From: Nissolia schottii
Lineage: Eukaryota; Streptophyta; Magnoliopsida; Fabales; Fabaceae
DNA: 64,000 bases
Direction of reading: 5' to 3'
Assembly (NCBI GenBank): GCA_003254905.1
Contig: QANU01112481.1
Span: 1-64,000 of the forward strand
Part shown: positions 34,277-45,422 of the stretch, piece after piece
Numbering within the stretch: the first letter of the stretch is position 1
How the letters are laid out: every line of letters starts with the position of its first letter
Position numbers and translations under genes: made by a program
The notes under the pieces: model-generated
What the model was told of the DNA's origin: nothing
The model's input: only the letters and a program-made list of their open reading frames with translations
Databases searched by the model: none

Positions 34277-35715
34277 TGTTGAAAGCTTTTTACACTCTCG
34301 TCATTTAATAATATATCCTTCTTTACAGCTTTCAGATCCTCCGGGGATCCAATTGCAGTATAGTCGGGTATAGTCGTATCCATAGGGAGTTGCAAAAACA
34401 CCGTTCTTGAGTTTGTTAATTAAACAATAAGGTGAAGGATTGGTAAATTGGTTGATAATTAAATAAACTAAATAAAGAACATAAAAGATAAATAGGCAAC
34501 AAATCAGAGGTAGATCCGGAAGCTTGTTGGGAATTGAATCCTATTATAGTTTCATGCATCCATAACTTAAAACAACATAATTATCATTTCAATGATTGCC
34601 CGCCACCAGTTCTTAACTTGTTCATCGCTTTCGCGCATGAAAAGATCATCAGGTTTCCTTTGTTATGCTGTCACTTTCACGGACAAACTTAACAAAGTAC
34701 ACCAGCGTTATTCCAGATGTTAAAACAGTTAATCCTTCATTCCAATTACGGTAACTAAGAATTAGATAAATTGATTTAGTTCTAACTTATGATGCCACTT
34801 TCACACACAATCATGCAGTTTAGAATCATGCTTTAGGTAGCTAAGCTAAAAAGCATTAAGCGTAAAATCATTCAAGCAAATCATAGAAACTGATAGATTC
34901 ATAATGCAAAAGTTATATGGATACAATCATACTACAATATTCATCAAAATCCCAACAAAAAGAGGATTAGAAATCCATCTTACAAGAGAATTTCAGAGGC
35001 AAGGTGATGGACGTTTACCATGACACGTTCTCACTTTGTCATTACAACGACCGTCGTGCTTCCTCGATCACTCCTGACTCCTTCACCGGCCTCCTCTTTG
35101 TTGCTAAACTAACCTAGGCTTTGGAATACAAATGAAATGAAAGAATAATGAATTCTGGTGGGGGAAGGGGATTATGGAAATGAATGCCTCGGCCTTCCTA
35201 TTTATAAGCAAAGTTTGGGGTCACCGTTGAGCGGTTAAGGCATACCGCTGAGCGATAAGGGCTTATTCGCTGAGCGATAAGGGTCCTTCCGCTGAGCAGT
35301 TTAGTCTTTTTCGGTGGCTACAGGCTGTCATGGCGGCTATAGCTGGTGGCGGCGCCGACTTTGCAGAGCGGCGCCAGCGGCCGTCATAAATGCGCTGGCT
35401 GCAAGTGGCGTAGTGGGTACTACCACTGAGCGGTCTGGGTACCTCGCTCAGCGGTTCTTGTCGTTTGTGCGCTGAGCGGTATGTTGCTACCGCTGAGCGG
35501 CCTCTCGTCTGATTATGTCTTTTTGCTTCTTCTGCCTCCTTTGCTCTTTGCTTCATTCTTTTGTGGGATTGTCCTTAATTAATATGCTTGCATCCGTCTT
35601 TAGAATATATTATAAATCCTACAAAAAGTGGGGAATTTAGTTAGATAATTCATTAAAACTTAAGAAAACAGGTGCCATTTCATCAAGTAAAATTATGTAA
35701 ATTTGGCACTTATCA
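34277..35715 (-). mobile_element. Solo LTR, family A, copy 3 (minus orientation)
   Basis: This 1439-base sequence runs from TGTTGAAAGC to CACTTATCA on the plus strand. The perfect 5-base target duplication AGAGG lies at 34272-34276 and 35716-35720. It aligns with 681-2333 throughout but is shorter in the motif array. A TATA box is preserved on the minus strand (35200-35207). Four motif units at 35223, 35245, 35267 and 35289 are spaced exactly 22 bases apart. Frames such as 35263-35556 (minus) simply read through the array and are not genes. Confidence 0.93.
35223..35500. repeat. CCGCTGAGCGG motif array in family A LTR copy 3
   Basis: Units at 35223 (CCGTTGAGCGG), 35245, 35267 and 35289 have an exact 22-base period. 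More dispersed copies follow to about 35500. The regular phase puts all four motifs on nearly the same face of the helix. Confidence 0.8.
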
Positions 35716-35977
35716 AGAGGCCAACAGTTTCCCCCCCTTTTATTAATGATGTTAAGTTTAAGTGTGCAAATGAAAAATGTCTAACATATAACGTTAGATA
35801 TAAATACAGATACAAACATTTTAAAATAGATATAAATTTTATAACATAGTTATAAACTTTTTTAAATATAAAAATTAAATAAGATTGTATTTGTGTTACA
35901 TTAAATAATAAAAAGTAACTTTTACAGTCTCTTTCTTGCTCCTTATTTACTCTAAGTGCATGAATTCACTTTTTATA

Positions 35978-36236
35978 TATACAAATTTTTGAACAAGCAT
36001 AATTAAAAAATAAGACAAAAATGAAAATGAAAACAAAGAAGAAAATTTTGATACTCTCGTACACAAACTTTTGAACAAGCATAAACAAATAATAAGACGA
36101 ACATGAAAACGAAGAAAAAAAAACTTTGGTCCTCAAATACACAAATTTTTTAACAACAATACATAAACTTTTGGACACACATACACAAATTTTTGAACTA
36201 TTATAAACAAAGAATAAAACGGAAAAGAAAACAAAA
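35978..36236. repeat. Degenerate tandem repeat of about 80 bases
   Basis: The phrase acacaaa(c/t)tttt-gaacaagcataaac, followed by ataataagacgaacatgaaaacgaa, recurs with changes at about 35980, 36060 and 36180, with shorter pieces between. The minus-strand frame across it (35966-36343) is Phe/Ser-rich repeat translation and is not called a gene. Confidence 0.55.
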
Positions 36237-36343
36237 ACTAAGAGATCCATAACATATTGCAAAGAGAAAACGAAAATAAAACAAAAAGACGATGAAAACA
36301 AGAAAAAGAGAGAGAAAAATAAGGAAGAAAAAAAAACCGACAA

Positions 36344-37439
36344 GATGCTTGAGGAAAATTGAGCAAGAAGAGAGAGAAAATAAATTTTAAATACAATTGA
36401 TTACATTTTAATTGTATACAATATATTATTATCATTTTATACCTCCAACTATAAAAAAAAATCATTTAATGCATTACAAGTGCCAAAATTGGTATTTTAA
36501 ACAAATTTAGGCAATTCATGTGTCTAAATTATTATTTTTGTGTTTCAAGTCCCAAATACATGTAATTTGAAAGTCAAAAACAACACTTATATAATTTAAA
36601 AATATAGTCCAACTTATACCACACCATTTACCTTTAGCAAAAATTTAAAAATATGATTAAACGTTTTTTAAGAAGTTTAGTGATATTCGTTCTCTACTTT
36701 ACCCTCACTCTTCTTATTTACATCCAATACAATCCTTAAGATCCACATTCAAGAAATAGATGCAAGGAGTTGGCAGAAGGCAACAACTCCACTTGTCACC
36801 GCCGGTTTTGCAAAAGAGAATTGAACATCAAAAGTTTAGATCTGAGTTATGAATAACATGGTCGTTCTTGACAACATGCTTGGCGGCATATATGTGCTGC
36901 AAAGGACAACGATGGTGGGGGCGACCATACCTGGGTACAAACCAGGTCCAAATCTAGGAACGGTTAAAACTGACTGTTGTCATGAAGTTTTGAGATTGTT
37001 TCATTGAAGATCTGTTTACTAGCATCAATCTATGCACCACTCTGGAACTCCATGGAAAATTAGTGCTTGCGATGAGGTGAGGAAGTTGTCACCCCTCTCA
37101 TTATTATTGCCCCATCCCACTACTTCCTAAACTTCCATTCTTGCCACCATTCTCACTAGAATCGCTACCAAAGAGATCTTCCCGGCTACCGCACTAGATC
37201 TGCATCCTTATCTTTAAATAGAAGCCAAGTTTCATGCCTAGCCACTGAGAAATGTCACACACTTCACCCATGCGACTCTCCAAAAAATACAAAGTCAACC
37301 CTTTTGCCGTGAGGTCCTTAATTTTTTTTAATTATTCAATAAACATGGCTCAAAAACCCTTCAAAAGAACGGAACCAAATTGTAGAGTACAAAAAACTTC
37401 AACAATCTGATACAAGATATGATAAATCAGAGTTGTGTC
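36344..37439. other. No gene recognised
   Basis: Mixed AT-rich and moderate-GC DNA. The part from 36760 to 37300 has near-genic base composition but only short interrupted frames with no recognisable domain. Confidence 0.45.
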
Positions 37440-37477
37440 TCAAGTGTGAATGTTAAAGTCTCACATTGATGAAGTCT

Positions 37478-37714
37478 TGTTAAGATTCAAGATTAGTGGA
37501 TGGAATAAATGAATGTGGCATAACTTGGCTGCAACATATCTATATATACAACGTGTTATTGCTACAGTTATAACAACTAGCAGAAAACAACAATAACAAA
37601 ATAATAGAAACAATTTTCTGTTATTGAACAAAAAGGGAAAAATAACTAACCTATTACAACTAACCATCAACTTGGTTAAATACGGAATGAAAATACATTT
37701 CATTTACTCTAATA
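37478..37714 (-). repeat. 3' LTR of the Copia element
   Basis: It matches 42218-42459 across its length. The minus-strand end is GAATCTTAACA (intact). The start TATTAGAG has lost the canonical TG (TGTTAGAG expected). It is preceded on the minus strand by the polypurine tract tgagggggag. Confidence 0.9.
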
Positions 37715-37721
37715 CTCCCCC

Positions 37722-39212
37722 TCAAGTTGGAGAACATATGTCAAGAATTCTCAACTTGGAAACTAAATGTTCCAACAATGGCCTTGGAATAACTTTGGTT
37801 AACAAATCTGCCACTTGATCTTTGGACTTACCATGTATAAGAGTAATGGCACCCTCATTAACCTTGTCCCTTGTGAAATGAAAATCAATCTCAATATGCT
37901 TGAAACTTTCATGGAAGGTCGGGTTTGTTGCAATTACAATGGCTACTTGGCTGTCACAAAAGTCACAGGGTCGGCCAATGCTTATCTCAAAGTCATTGAA
38001 GAAACTTTGCAACCATACAATCTTACTTGTGACACTTGTCAATGCCCTATATTCAGCCTTTGCAGAAGGTTGAGACACGGTTGCTTGCTTCTCGAATTTC
38101 CATGAAACCAAAGAATCACCAATGAAAACGCAGAAGCCTGTAGTGTTGCACCTGTTGTCCTTGCAGCCTCCCCAGTCTGCATCAACATAAGCTTGTAATC
38201 TAAGGGAAGAAGCAACAAAAAATAGAATGCCTTGTCCTGGAGCTTTCTTTAGATATCTAAGCAAATGCTGAAGGGCTTGGAGATGAGTGGACTTAGGATT
38301 AGTCATGTATTGACTCAACTTGTTAACTACAAAATGTATGTCCGGTCTTGAAATTGTGAGATACATAAGCCTACCAATCATCCTTCTCTACTGAGAGGGA
38401 TCATCCAAAAGGTCTCCATCATCAATTGAAAGTGTAAGCTTAGGCTCCATGGGTAGATTTTCAGGTTTTGCATCTAGGAAACCTGTGTCGACAAGCAAAT
38501 TAAGAGTGTATTTATGTTGTGATAGCATAATTCCAGCAGAGGACTTTGCAATTTCCAAGCCTAGAAAGTACTTGAGGCCACCAAGAATATTTAATTTGAA
38601 AAGGCTCTCAAGTTGCTGCTAAACCTGCATAATCCTGGATTGTGATGCACTAGCTACAATTATATCATCAACATAGACCAATAAGACTACTAAAGAATCT
38701 CCTGATCCTTGAGTAAAGAGGGAATGATCATTTTTGGACTGAATGAACCCATGACTGATCAAGGAAGTCGTGAATTTGTGAAACCATTGCCTTGATGCTT
38801 GTCTTAGGCCATATATTGATTTCTTAAGCTTGCATACTAGATGCTCCCCCTCCTTGTGATAGCCTAAAGGCTTCTCCATGTAAATTTCTTCCTCAAGATC
38901 TCCATTTAGAAAGGCATTATTAATGTCTAATTGCAAGAATTGTCAACCTTTTATAGCAGCTATGGTGAGCAAAATTCTGACTGAAGTTAGCTTGGCCACT
39001 GGTGAGAAAGTGTCTTGGAAATCAATGCCAGCTTGTTGTGTGTAGCCTTGAGCCACCAACCGACCCTTGTATCTATTAATGTTTCCATCTGATTTGTGTT
39101 TGATCTTATATACCCATCTACAACCAATTTTGTGTTTTCCTTCAAGTAAAGGGACTAAATCCCAAGTTTCATTGGATTCTATAGCATTTCCTCTTTCATA
39201 GCTTTTCTCCAT
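37722..39212 (-). pseudogene. Copia reverse transcriptase and RNase H, broken
   Basis: Reading on the minus strand, 39212-38943 holds the RT N-terminus ([13 protein letters not shown], then RLVAQGYTQ and [11 protein letters not shown]). The segment 38936-38619 holds the RT core with [20 protein letters not shown] and the catalytic YVDDI. The segment 38381-37722 (219 codons) carries the RT end (YLTISRPDIHFVVNKLSQYM), the RNase H start (YVDADWGGCKDNR) and the AEYRAL segment, ending near LRILDICSPT. Stops separate the pieces, for example one just before RRMIGRLMYL. In an intact element this enzyme copies the RNA into cDNA in virus-like particles. The RNase H part is long and well preserved, but no full enzyme can be made. 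Confidence 0.92.
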
Positions 39213-39451
39213 TCAGGAAAAGCAACAACTTGATGATAAAAATTTGGTTCAGGAATGACATCAACTTGCATGACAAATTATTGATATGAATGTTGTAAGT
39301 TGTCATAAGAGAAATGTGCAAAAATAGGATGAGGAATTGAGGTAGAATTGCAGTGATAATGAGACAGATAAGGAGGTAATCTTGGTGTCCTGGTAAATCT
39401 TCTTAATGGAGGATTTGAGGGCAAAACCATGTCCTATTACGGCTACTATGG

Positions 39452-40522
39452 TTAATGTGGCTGCTGTTGAACATTGATGTCATGCTGAGGCAGAGGAATG
39501 ACAACTTCAGGAAATGGATTTGTGGCATTTGTTCCAGGTTTCAAACAAAAAGGGAAAGTTGCCTCATGAAAAATTACATCCCTTGATATGAAGAATTCCC
39601 TGGTAGTAAGATCATATAATTTGTAACCCTTATAGCCACTTGGATAGCCAACAAAAACTGCAACCACTGTTCTAGGTTGGAACTTAGTTCTGTGAGCTGC
39701 AAGGGTGGAAGCAAAGCACAAACAACCAAAAACTCTCAAGGATTCATATGGTGATACCTTGGCATATAGTTTCTGATAAGTAGACTAATACTGCAGAATT
39801 TTTGTTGGAATCCAAATAATCAATTAGGTAGCAGTAGCAATGCAATCTCCCCAAAAAGATAAGGAACTTTGGATTGGAAAAACAATGCTCTTGCAATGTT
39901 TAAAAGGCACTGGTGCTTTCTCTCCACCACTAAATTCTGTTGTTGAGATTGAACACAAGAAAATTGATGGAAAATTCCTTTTGATTGCAAAAAGGATGTC
40001 AACGCCAATTCCTTAGCATTATCACTTCTAATCTGCTTAATCACCTTAAGAAATTGTGTTTCAACCATTATAATGAAATTGATAAGCTTCTATGTTGCTT
40101 TTGATTTAAGTTTTAACAAATAAGTCCAAGTGAATCTAGTGCTATCATCCACAATTGTAAGAAAATACCTATGACTATGATAAGTAGAAGAATGAAAAGG
40201 ACCCCAAATGTCACAATGAACTAAATCAAAAGCATTATCAGCTAAATGATTATTGCAACTGTAAGGTAACTTTTTTCATTTTGGAAATTGGACAAATAGT
40301 AAGAACTTCAGAATCAGAAACAGACCTTAAACCAGAGAAAGAAAGTTTGTGTAGCACTTTATTTGAGATATGTCCTAATCTAGAGTGCCAAATGGAATGG
40401 AAAACAGAATTGGCAACATTGATTACACCACTAGAAATTGAAAACATTTGAAGCTGGAATCTTGCTTTGAGGTACAACATCCTTAAAGACATATAAACCT
40501 CCAAAGAGACTAGCCCTTCCAA
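39452..40522 (-). pseudogene. Copia integrase, broken
   Basis: From the right on the minus strand, the pre-integrase zinc region reads HSIWHSRLGHISNKVLHKLS (near 40400). The catalytic core piece at 40068-39820 includes IRSDNAKEL, with the core Asp in SDN, and an altered SPQQN-type segment ([16 protein letters not shown]). The C-terminal part at 39739-39452 reads LRVFGCLCFASTL through VFVGYPSGYKGYKLYD. Stops and frameshifts lie between the pieces. The intact protein inserts cDNA into the host chromosome. This copy is not functional. Confidence 0.88.
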
Positions 40523-40594
40523 TCACCCTCAGGTTGCTGAGGCCCTGTATGAAACAATCATTTGTGTTAAAAATCATTGCATAAGGATTATGCT

Positions 40595-40999
40595 TTAATA
40601 GTGCAGCCACAGATATAAAATTGACATGAAATCAGGAATGTGCAGGACATTGTGTAATTTGAGAGAGTTATGAACAGTACCAATGGCTTGGACCCTGACT
40701 TTGTGATTATTAGGAAGGGAAACAAAAGAATTTGAGACACTCATAGAGGGTGTAAAGTGAGCAAGAGAGCAAGTAATGTGACTTGGTGCTCCTGAATCCA
40801 AAATCCAATCTGATTTGTTGGAATCGGGTGCGGACAAAGAAGTGGACAAGACATGGCCAAGGTTTATAAGATCTATTATGGAAAGAATTGTACCTAAGGT
40901 ATTTTTCTTCAAATTATCCACCTTAGGCTCTGATGCTGTAGAGATTTGTGCAGAAAGAAGACTCATGAGTTTTTGGTATTGAGCACTAGTAAGCTGCAA
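40595..40999 (-). pseudogene. Copia aspartic protease region, broken
   Basis: The frame contains DWILDSGAPSHITC, the active-site signature (DSGAxxHIT) of the Copia protease, about 70 residues from the frame start. It is followed by the LPNNHKVRVQAIGTV segment and LHNVLHIPDF, both typical of Copia. The frame stops before joining the integrase. In the family it cleaves the gag-pol polyprotein. Confidence 0.88.
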
Positions 41000-41080
41000 G
41001 GCACTTTCATCATTTCCAGAACTTGCAATAGAAACAACCTCTAAGACTTGATGATCAAAGTTGGTTTTGTGCTTGCCTTT

Positions 41081-41901
41081 CTAGTAATGAGGAGGATAAC
41101 CAATGATCTTGTAGCATTGCTCCTTGGTGTGACCAAGTACACCACAATTTACACACTTAGGTCTATTATTTGAAACCAACTTCTTGCTATCTTGAGTATT
41201 CTTCACAACAAAGGAAGCCTGAGGATCAACACAACCACCAACAACTCTCTGTTTTTCTTCTTGCATTACTAAGGAAAAAAAACCTTGTTGATAGGAGGAA
41301 TAGGATCCATCAAGAGGGTTTGACCTTTTATGGTAGAATATGAATCATCTAAGCCCATTAAAAATCCAATGACATGCTCAGTTTGCAGAAATTGCAGAAA
41401 TTGTTTTGTGCCTTCACAATTGCATGAAAGTAATGGGCGAAAATCTCCCAATTCAGTCCAAATTGTCTTCAATTTTGTGAAATATTGAGTTACAGATAGC
41501 AAACCTTGCTGAGTGTTAACCAATTCCTTCTTGAGCTAAAAAATTCTTGGACCATTGCCTTGTTGAAATCTGTCTTTGAGATCTTGCCAAATCTCAACTG
41601 CAGTAGAATGGGAGATGATGCTTGCAGAGATTTCCTTGCTTACCGAATTGAGAAGCCAAGAGCAAAAAATGTTGTTGATTCTATCCCAAGAAGCCATTAA
41701 AATTGGATCATTTTCAGGTCTGGGCAGTGAGCCATTAACAAATGACATCTTGTTCTTGGCCATCAATGCCATTTTCATGGATCGAAACCAAAAATGGAAA
41801 TTGTCACCATTGAGTTGTTGAGAAACTAACTATAAACCAAGTCCATCAAAGGATAAAATGGAATAAGGATTTGTGAATTCTTCCAAGCTTTGAGTAGCCA
41901 T
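41081..41901 (-). pseudogene. Copia gag, broken
   Basis: An ATG at 41901 opens MATQSLEEFTNPYSILS. An in-frame stop lies just before LVSQQLNGDNFHFWFRSMKM, a typical Copia gag N-terminus. The next pieces at 41778-41536 (SFVNGSLPRPENDPILMASWDR start) and 41523-41269 are in different frames. The CCHC knuckle CVNCGVLGHTKEQC lies in 41266-41081. In the family, gag forms the particle that packages the RNA. Multiple breaks mean it is not expressed as a full protein. Confidence 0.88.
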
Positions 41902-42205
41902 GGAAAGGATTCGGGCCAGAAAACAGAGGAAAAATGTGGGAAAGACTGAAGAAAAATTCAGGAAAATGATTTATCAAGAACCAATTTATGCATAATCACC
42001 ATTAAAATCCTCAAAGGAACTTGATGAGAAAACAAGATTACTACCTCAAAGTTTTGTGAAATCACTAGAAAAATGGCTCAAGAATAGAGATAGTTCATGA
42101 GAATCCTGGAATTTTGCAGCAAGAGGGAGCAGAATTGATGAAACCAAATTGTGGTGAAGAAGAATTAATAGAGAATTCAGAGAGAAAAATACGGAACAAA
42201 AAAAA

Positions 42206-42217
42206 CTTCTAATACTA
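42206..42217 (-). promoter_or_regulatory. Primer binding site of the Copia element
   Basis: The minus strand reads TAGTATTAGAAG directly after the 5' LTR. It matches the iMet-type site TGGTATCAGAGC at 8 of 12 positions; the differences are mainly G-to-A and C-to-T changes, as methylated elements accumulate. Confidence 0.5.
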
Positions 42218-42459
42218 TTCTAAGATTCAAGATTACTGAATGGAATGAATGAATGAATGTTGCAGTACTTGGCTTGCAAGATATCTATATATACAATGTG
42301 TTGTTGCTATAGTTATAACAGCTAGCAGAAAACAACAATAACAGAATAACAGAAACAGTTTTCTGTTATTGAACAAAAAGGGAAAAATAACTAACTTATT
42401 ACAACTAACCATTAACTTGGTTAAATAGGGAATGAAAATACATTTCATTTACTCTAATG
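42218..42459 (-). repeat. 5' LTR of the Copia element
   Basis: About 242 bases, matching 37478-37714 with about 17 substitutions and small indels (for example an extra gaat repeat). Contains a TATA-like ctatatatacaat block. Both terminal dinucleotides are mutated from TG/CA. Confidence 0.9.
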
Positions 42460-42624
42460 AGTTTGGATTAAGTGAAGAGTATATATTTGGGAAGATCCAT
42501 AAACTCATTGCTTTAAGGTCTTGGGTCAAGATGTGGCGTCTAACCCGCTTTGTGTCTCACTTAGTCCATTTGTTTAAAAATCTCCTCCAAATTTGGGCTC
42601 CCCTCATCGCTTTAAGCCCAACAA
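42460..42624 (-). repeat. Dispersed repeat D, interrupted by the Copia element
   Basis: On the minus strand this reads ttgttgggcttaaagcgatg..., like 2408-2560 and 6805-6960 (gtgttgggtttaaagcggtgaag). The part left of the Copia element (37440-37477, tctcacattgatgaagtct) appears to be the rest of the same copy, so the Copia element was inserted into it. The function of repeat D is unknown; a TRIM-like or LTR origin is possible. Confidence 0.5.
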
Positions 42625-43084
42625 CCAACTCCTACAACATTAATTCATCATCATCACCAAAACATTAAACCCATAAAAAAAACCCTTTTTGTTCCTTGAG
42701 TTTATAGGGTTCATAAAAATTTTGCTTTTGTTTTGTTTTTCTTTAATCGGTGGTGGTTGTGTGTGGTGATGGTTGTAAGAAGGGAAGAGCAGAGGAGCAT
42801 GGGGCAAAAAGGGATGAGGCTAAAAGGATAAATATGACTAAATTCAATATAGTTAAGTCTATCATGAATTAACCTTTTTTTTTAAAGTTTGGTGCAAGGT
42901 ACAACTCACATCAAAGAATGGTTTCATAGTTTTAGTTTGTTAGAACAAGAAAACTTCAAGCAATGCATCTTAGTAAATACTTCGCTTAGGTCGTGTTTGG
43001 ATATGATATTTTTAGAGAGTAATGCAATTTTATTTTAGGGAAATTCAATTGATTTATTAAAAAAAACCAACTCCTACAACATTA
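42625..43084 (+). repeat. Segment framed by an 18-base direct repeat
   Basis: An 18-base identical sequence (ccaactcctacaacatta) lies at 42625-42642 and 43067-43084. The enclosed DNA has no frame and ends in a run of A on the plus strand just before the second repeat. That is the form of a retroposed sequence with a poly(A) tail and target-site duplication. Confidence 0.5.
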
Positions 43085-43647
43085 TTGGTCGAAAATCTTT
43101 TATTTCTAACACCTTCAACTTTCGAAACTAAAACCATTATCATCATGTTTATGTCCTTATTGAGCTTCCTCGGTTCAAAGAAATCTTCAATAGCCACACA
43201 AAAATCATTGTCTATCTCCCCCCACATCCTACAAATGGCGTTCATGTTAAATTCGTTGACCAAGAGCCTTGGACGGATCACAAGCCCAAGCTACCTCTTT
43301 AATTTCTTCTATACAAGGGAAAATTTCAAGAATTTCAATGCCTCATCATCCCGATTAAATTCAATCAAAATATCTAGCTTGTGAACTTCATCTTCAAGGG
43401 ACTTGATTTTATCCTCAATCATGTCCTCAATCATGTCGAACTCTTTCTTATTCCATTCCTTGATAGGATGCTTAATCGCCTTGAATTTCTCCAATATATT
43501 TTTTTTTACAGCTTCTTTCATGAGATTATAGAAGCCATCGTGAGAGAACCAAATGTCAAGATTCCAAAGAGGCTTTCAACCCCAATCAATGTATCCCTTA
43601 TCAAGCAACAATGCACAATGATATGACAGTGACCGATCAAGTCCCCA
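43057..43647 (-). pseudogene. LINE fragment: endonuclease end, linker and RT start
   Basis: On the minus strand from 43647 the frame reads DRSLSYHCALLLDKGYIDWG, a stop, then KPLWNLDIWFSHDGF. This corresponds to the end of the plant LINE endonuclease (SDHCPIxL...DWGPKPFRxxxxW). The linker KAIKHPIKEWNKKEFDMIE follows in 43521-43309. The RT start, with DFFEPRKLNKDINMM and LVSKV, lies in 43281-43057 and matches the FxxxGKLxxxxNxxxLxLIPKV pattern. The rest of the RT is missing. The upstream half of the endonuclease lies beyond the solo LTR, at 45423 onward. Confidence 0.8.
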
Positions 43648-45422
43648 TGAAACACCCTAACTAACTGCATACGCTTAAGTCGTACGCAAGCACACTAGGT
43701 TGTTTACTACCTGGTGAGAATACCTTAGTCCATTGTTATCTTTCGAAAGTAATTGCTTACGAAAATAGGGACCAATTTTTAATTTTTCATTTGCATTGAT
43801 TAATTACTAAAATAGAGCCATGCGTCGGAAAGAACAAGTATAACAAGCAGTAAAGCCCTTGGGCTTAGCGGGTAGCAGTCGAATAATAATAAAGCATGAA
43901 ATATACATTCAGTTGGTCCATCATACAAAGTCACATAGTGTTCTTACAATAAGTAAGGTACAAATAACATATACATAATCCAAAAGTGCCATATACATAA
44001 TCCAAATACATAGTATCAAAATGCAAGGGCTACTGGAACACTACTCAGCATGCCCTTGATCAAAAAATCCCGACATCCAGCTATCTCGCGTCCATATCCT
44101 GTAGCAACTGCTCACGGCTCCTCATTTGGGGTCGCTCAGCGGTATGAGCCAGATCGCTCAGCGGTGCATTGGGACCGGTCAGTGGTACACTCCGCTCAGC
44201 GGTACCAAGGGCCGCTCAGCGGTCACTGAGCGAAACTGAAAACCGAATTCTTTATTTATTTCCTTTCTCTTCCCCTTTGCTCATGGTTATTCTTTGAGGT
44301 TTTTACACATATTCTAACTATCAAAATCCTATCTAGTCCAGGGTCACATGACCCTTCAGAATCATCTTCCTATCTTAACCAAGCATCTAAACTAATTAAG
44401 CATGCATACAAACATCAAGACATACACACACATAAACACATACATCCACCAAAGAGGTGAGTAAACTAGAGTTACCCACTTCTTAAGAGGCTGATTCGGT
44501 GGTGAGGAAGAGGTAGGAGAGTTGTCCTCCAAGCCTAGAGCGTGATCCAAGCTTTCCGGTGAAGTTTCTGCAGCGTGATCACGGCACGCGGACAGAGTTT
44601 CCCCTAGGATAGGAATTTTCCTCATTTTTTCTGGTTATGGCTGGGTATTTATTGGCAAAATTCTGCCTCTCATAATTACATTTTTGCCCCTAAGCATAAT
44701 TACCATTTTGCCCTTTTTAATTTCTTTAAAAATTAATTAATTTGGATGATAATCCAAATGTCCCATCAATGAATAGTAAATTAGATTTTTAATTAATTTC
44801 CTTGGTAATCAGATTGGGGCACGTGGGAATTGGGAAATTTGACTTCTCCCGATTCCGTTTCACTCGTGTTTTATCGCTCGCAGTGTCAGTGCGTCGCGTA
44901 CGGTCGTCCGAAAAATATTCCGCTTACACCGTCGTGATCCTCTAATTTCCCTCTACCTAGGAATATTAATCTTAGAAGGTGTTTGTGAATTTTCCTCCAG
45001 AGAGTATTTTTCACAGATACCTTCGACCCGTTTCTACGCTCTTGTGTCTACCGACCACCGTTCTGCTCGCGGTTTCGTTCTTTCCCAACCTTCCCGATGG
45101 GGTCGTGGGCTTTATTCTAAGGTGTCTGAGACTTTTCTCTGGTACCGGTGGGGTTTCCAGAGACTTTGGGCTCTCTGCTCACACGCTAAACGGAGCTGTT
45201 TTAGTGTCTGCGGAATCGTCCGAAACTCAGCAGAACTCCGTGTAACAGCCAGTTAAACCTCATCATCCAATTCTGAGGGTCAATAGGAATCATTTGAGTG
45301 TCATCGAAATTTATCACAACTCAACAGAATAATTCCTACAGACTTCCACACACTTACTTATACCAAGGTTCTACGAGCAATTATTCGGGAAATTTCTACT
45401 AAGAAAAGAGTGGGTTGTTACA
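43648..45422 (-). mobile_element. Solo LTR, family C, inserted in the LINE
   Basis: This 1775-base sequence starts TGAAACACCC and ends GGGTTGTTACA on the plus strand, with a perfect CCCCA target duplication (43643-43647 and 45423-45427). On the minus strand it starts TGTAACAACCC, a gypsy-like LTR start, and has a TATA-like caataaataccc near 44645. It shares no overall similarity with family A that I can see, yet carries the same motif array at 44132-44232. It interrupts the endonuclease part of a LINE. Frames inside it (44392-44625 minus, 44979-45245 plus) have no recognised domain. Confidence 0.9.
44132..44232. repeat. CGCTCAGCGGT motif array in family C LTR
   Basis: Five or more copies of cgctcagcggt or close variants lie about 20-23 bases apart, the last followed at once by cactgagcg. 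This is the same word and similar period as in the family A LTRs. In this LTR's own orientation (minus) the array lies downstream of the probable TATA box, unlike family A. Confidence 0.75.

Larger units (their letters stand above)
37478..42459 (-). mobile_element. Ty1/Copia retrotransposon with both LTRs, degenerate coding region
   Basis: This element of about 5 kb is on the minus strand and has LTRs at 42218-42459 (5') and 37478-37714 (3'). Domains in order from the right are gag, CCHC knuckle, protease, integrase, reverse transcriptase and RNase H, the Copia order. The primer site (42206-42217) and a polypurine tract (tgagggggag, minus strand, just right of 37714) are in place. Flanks AGTCT and AGTTT give an imperfect 5-base target duplication. 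LTRs of about 240 bases and the gag N-terminus suggest the Ale/Retrofit lineage (inference). Roughly 17 substitutions separate the LTRs. Stops and frameshifts break every domain boundary, so it is non-autonomous. Confidence 0.93.

Noticed and set aside
35966..36465. Phe-rich minus-strand frames that look like membrane proteins
   Set aside because: They are translations of A-rich degenerate tandem repeats.
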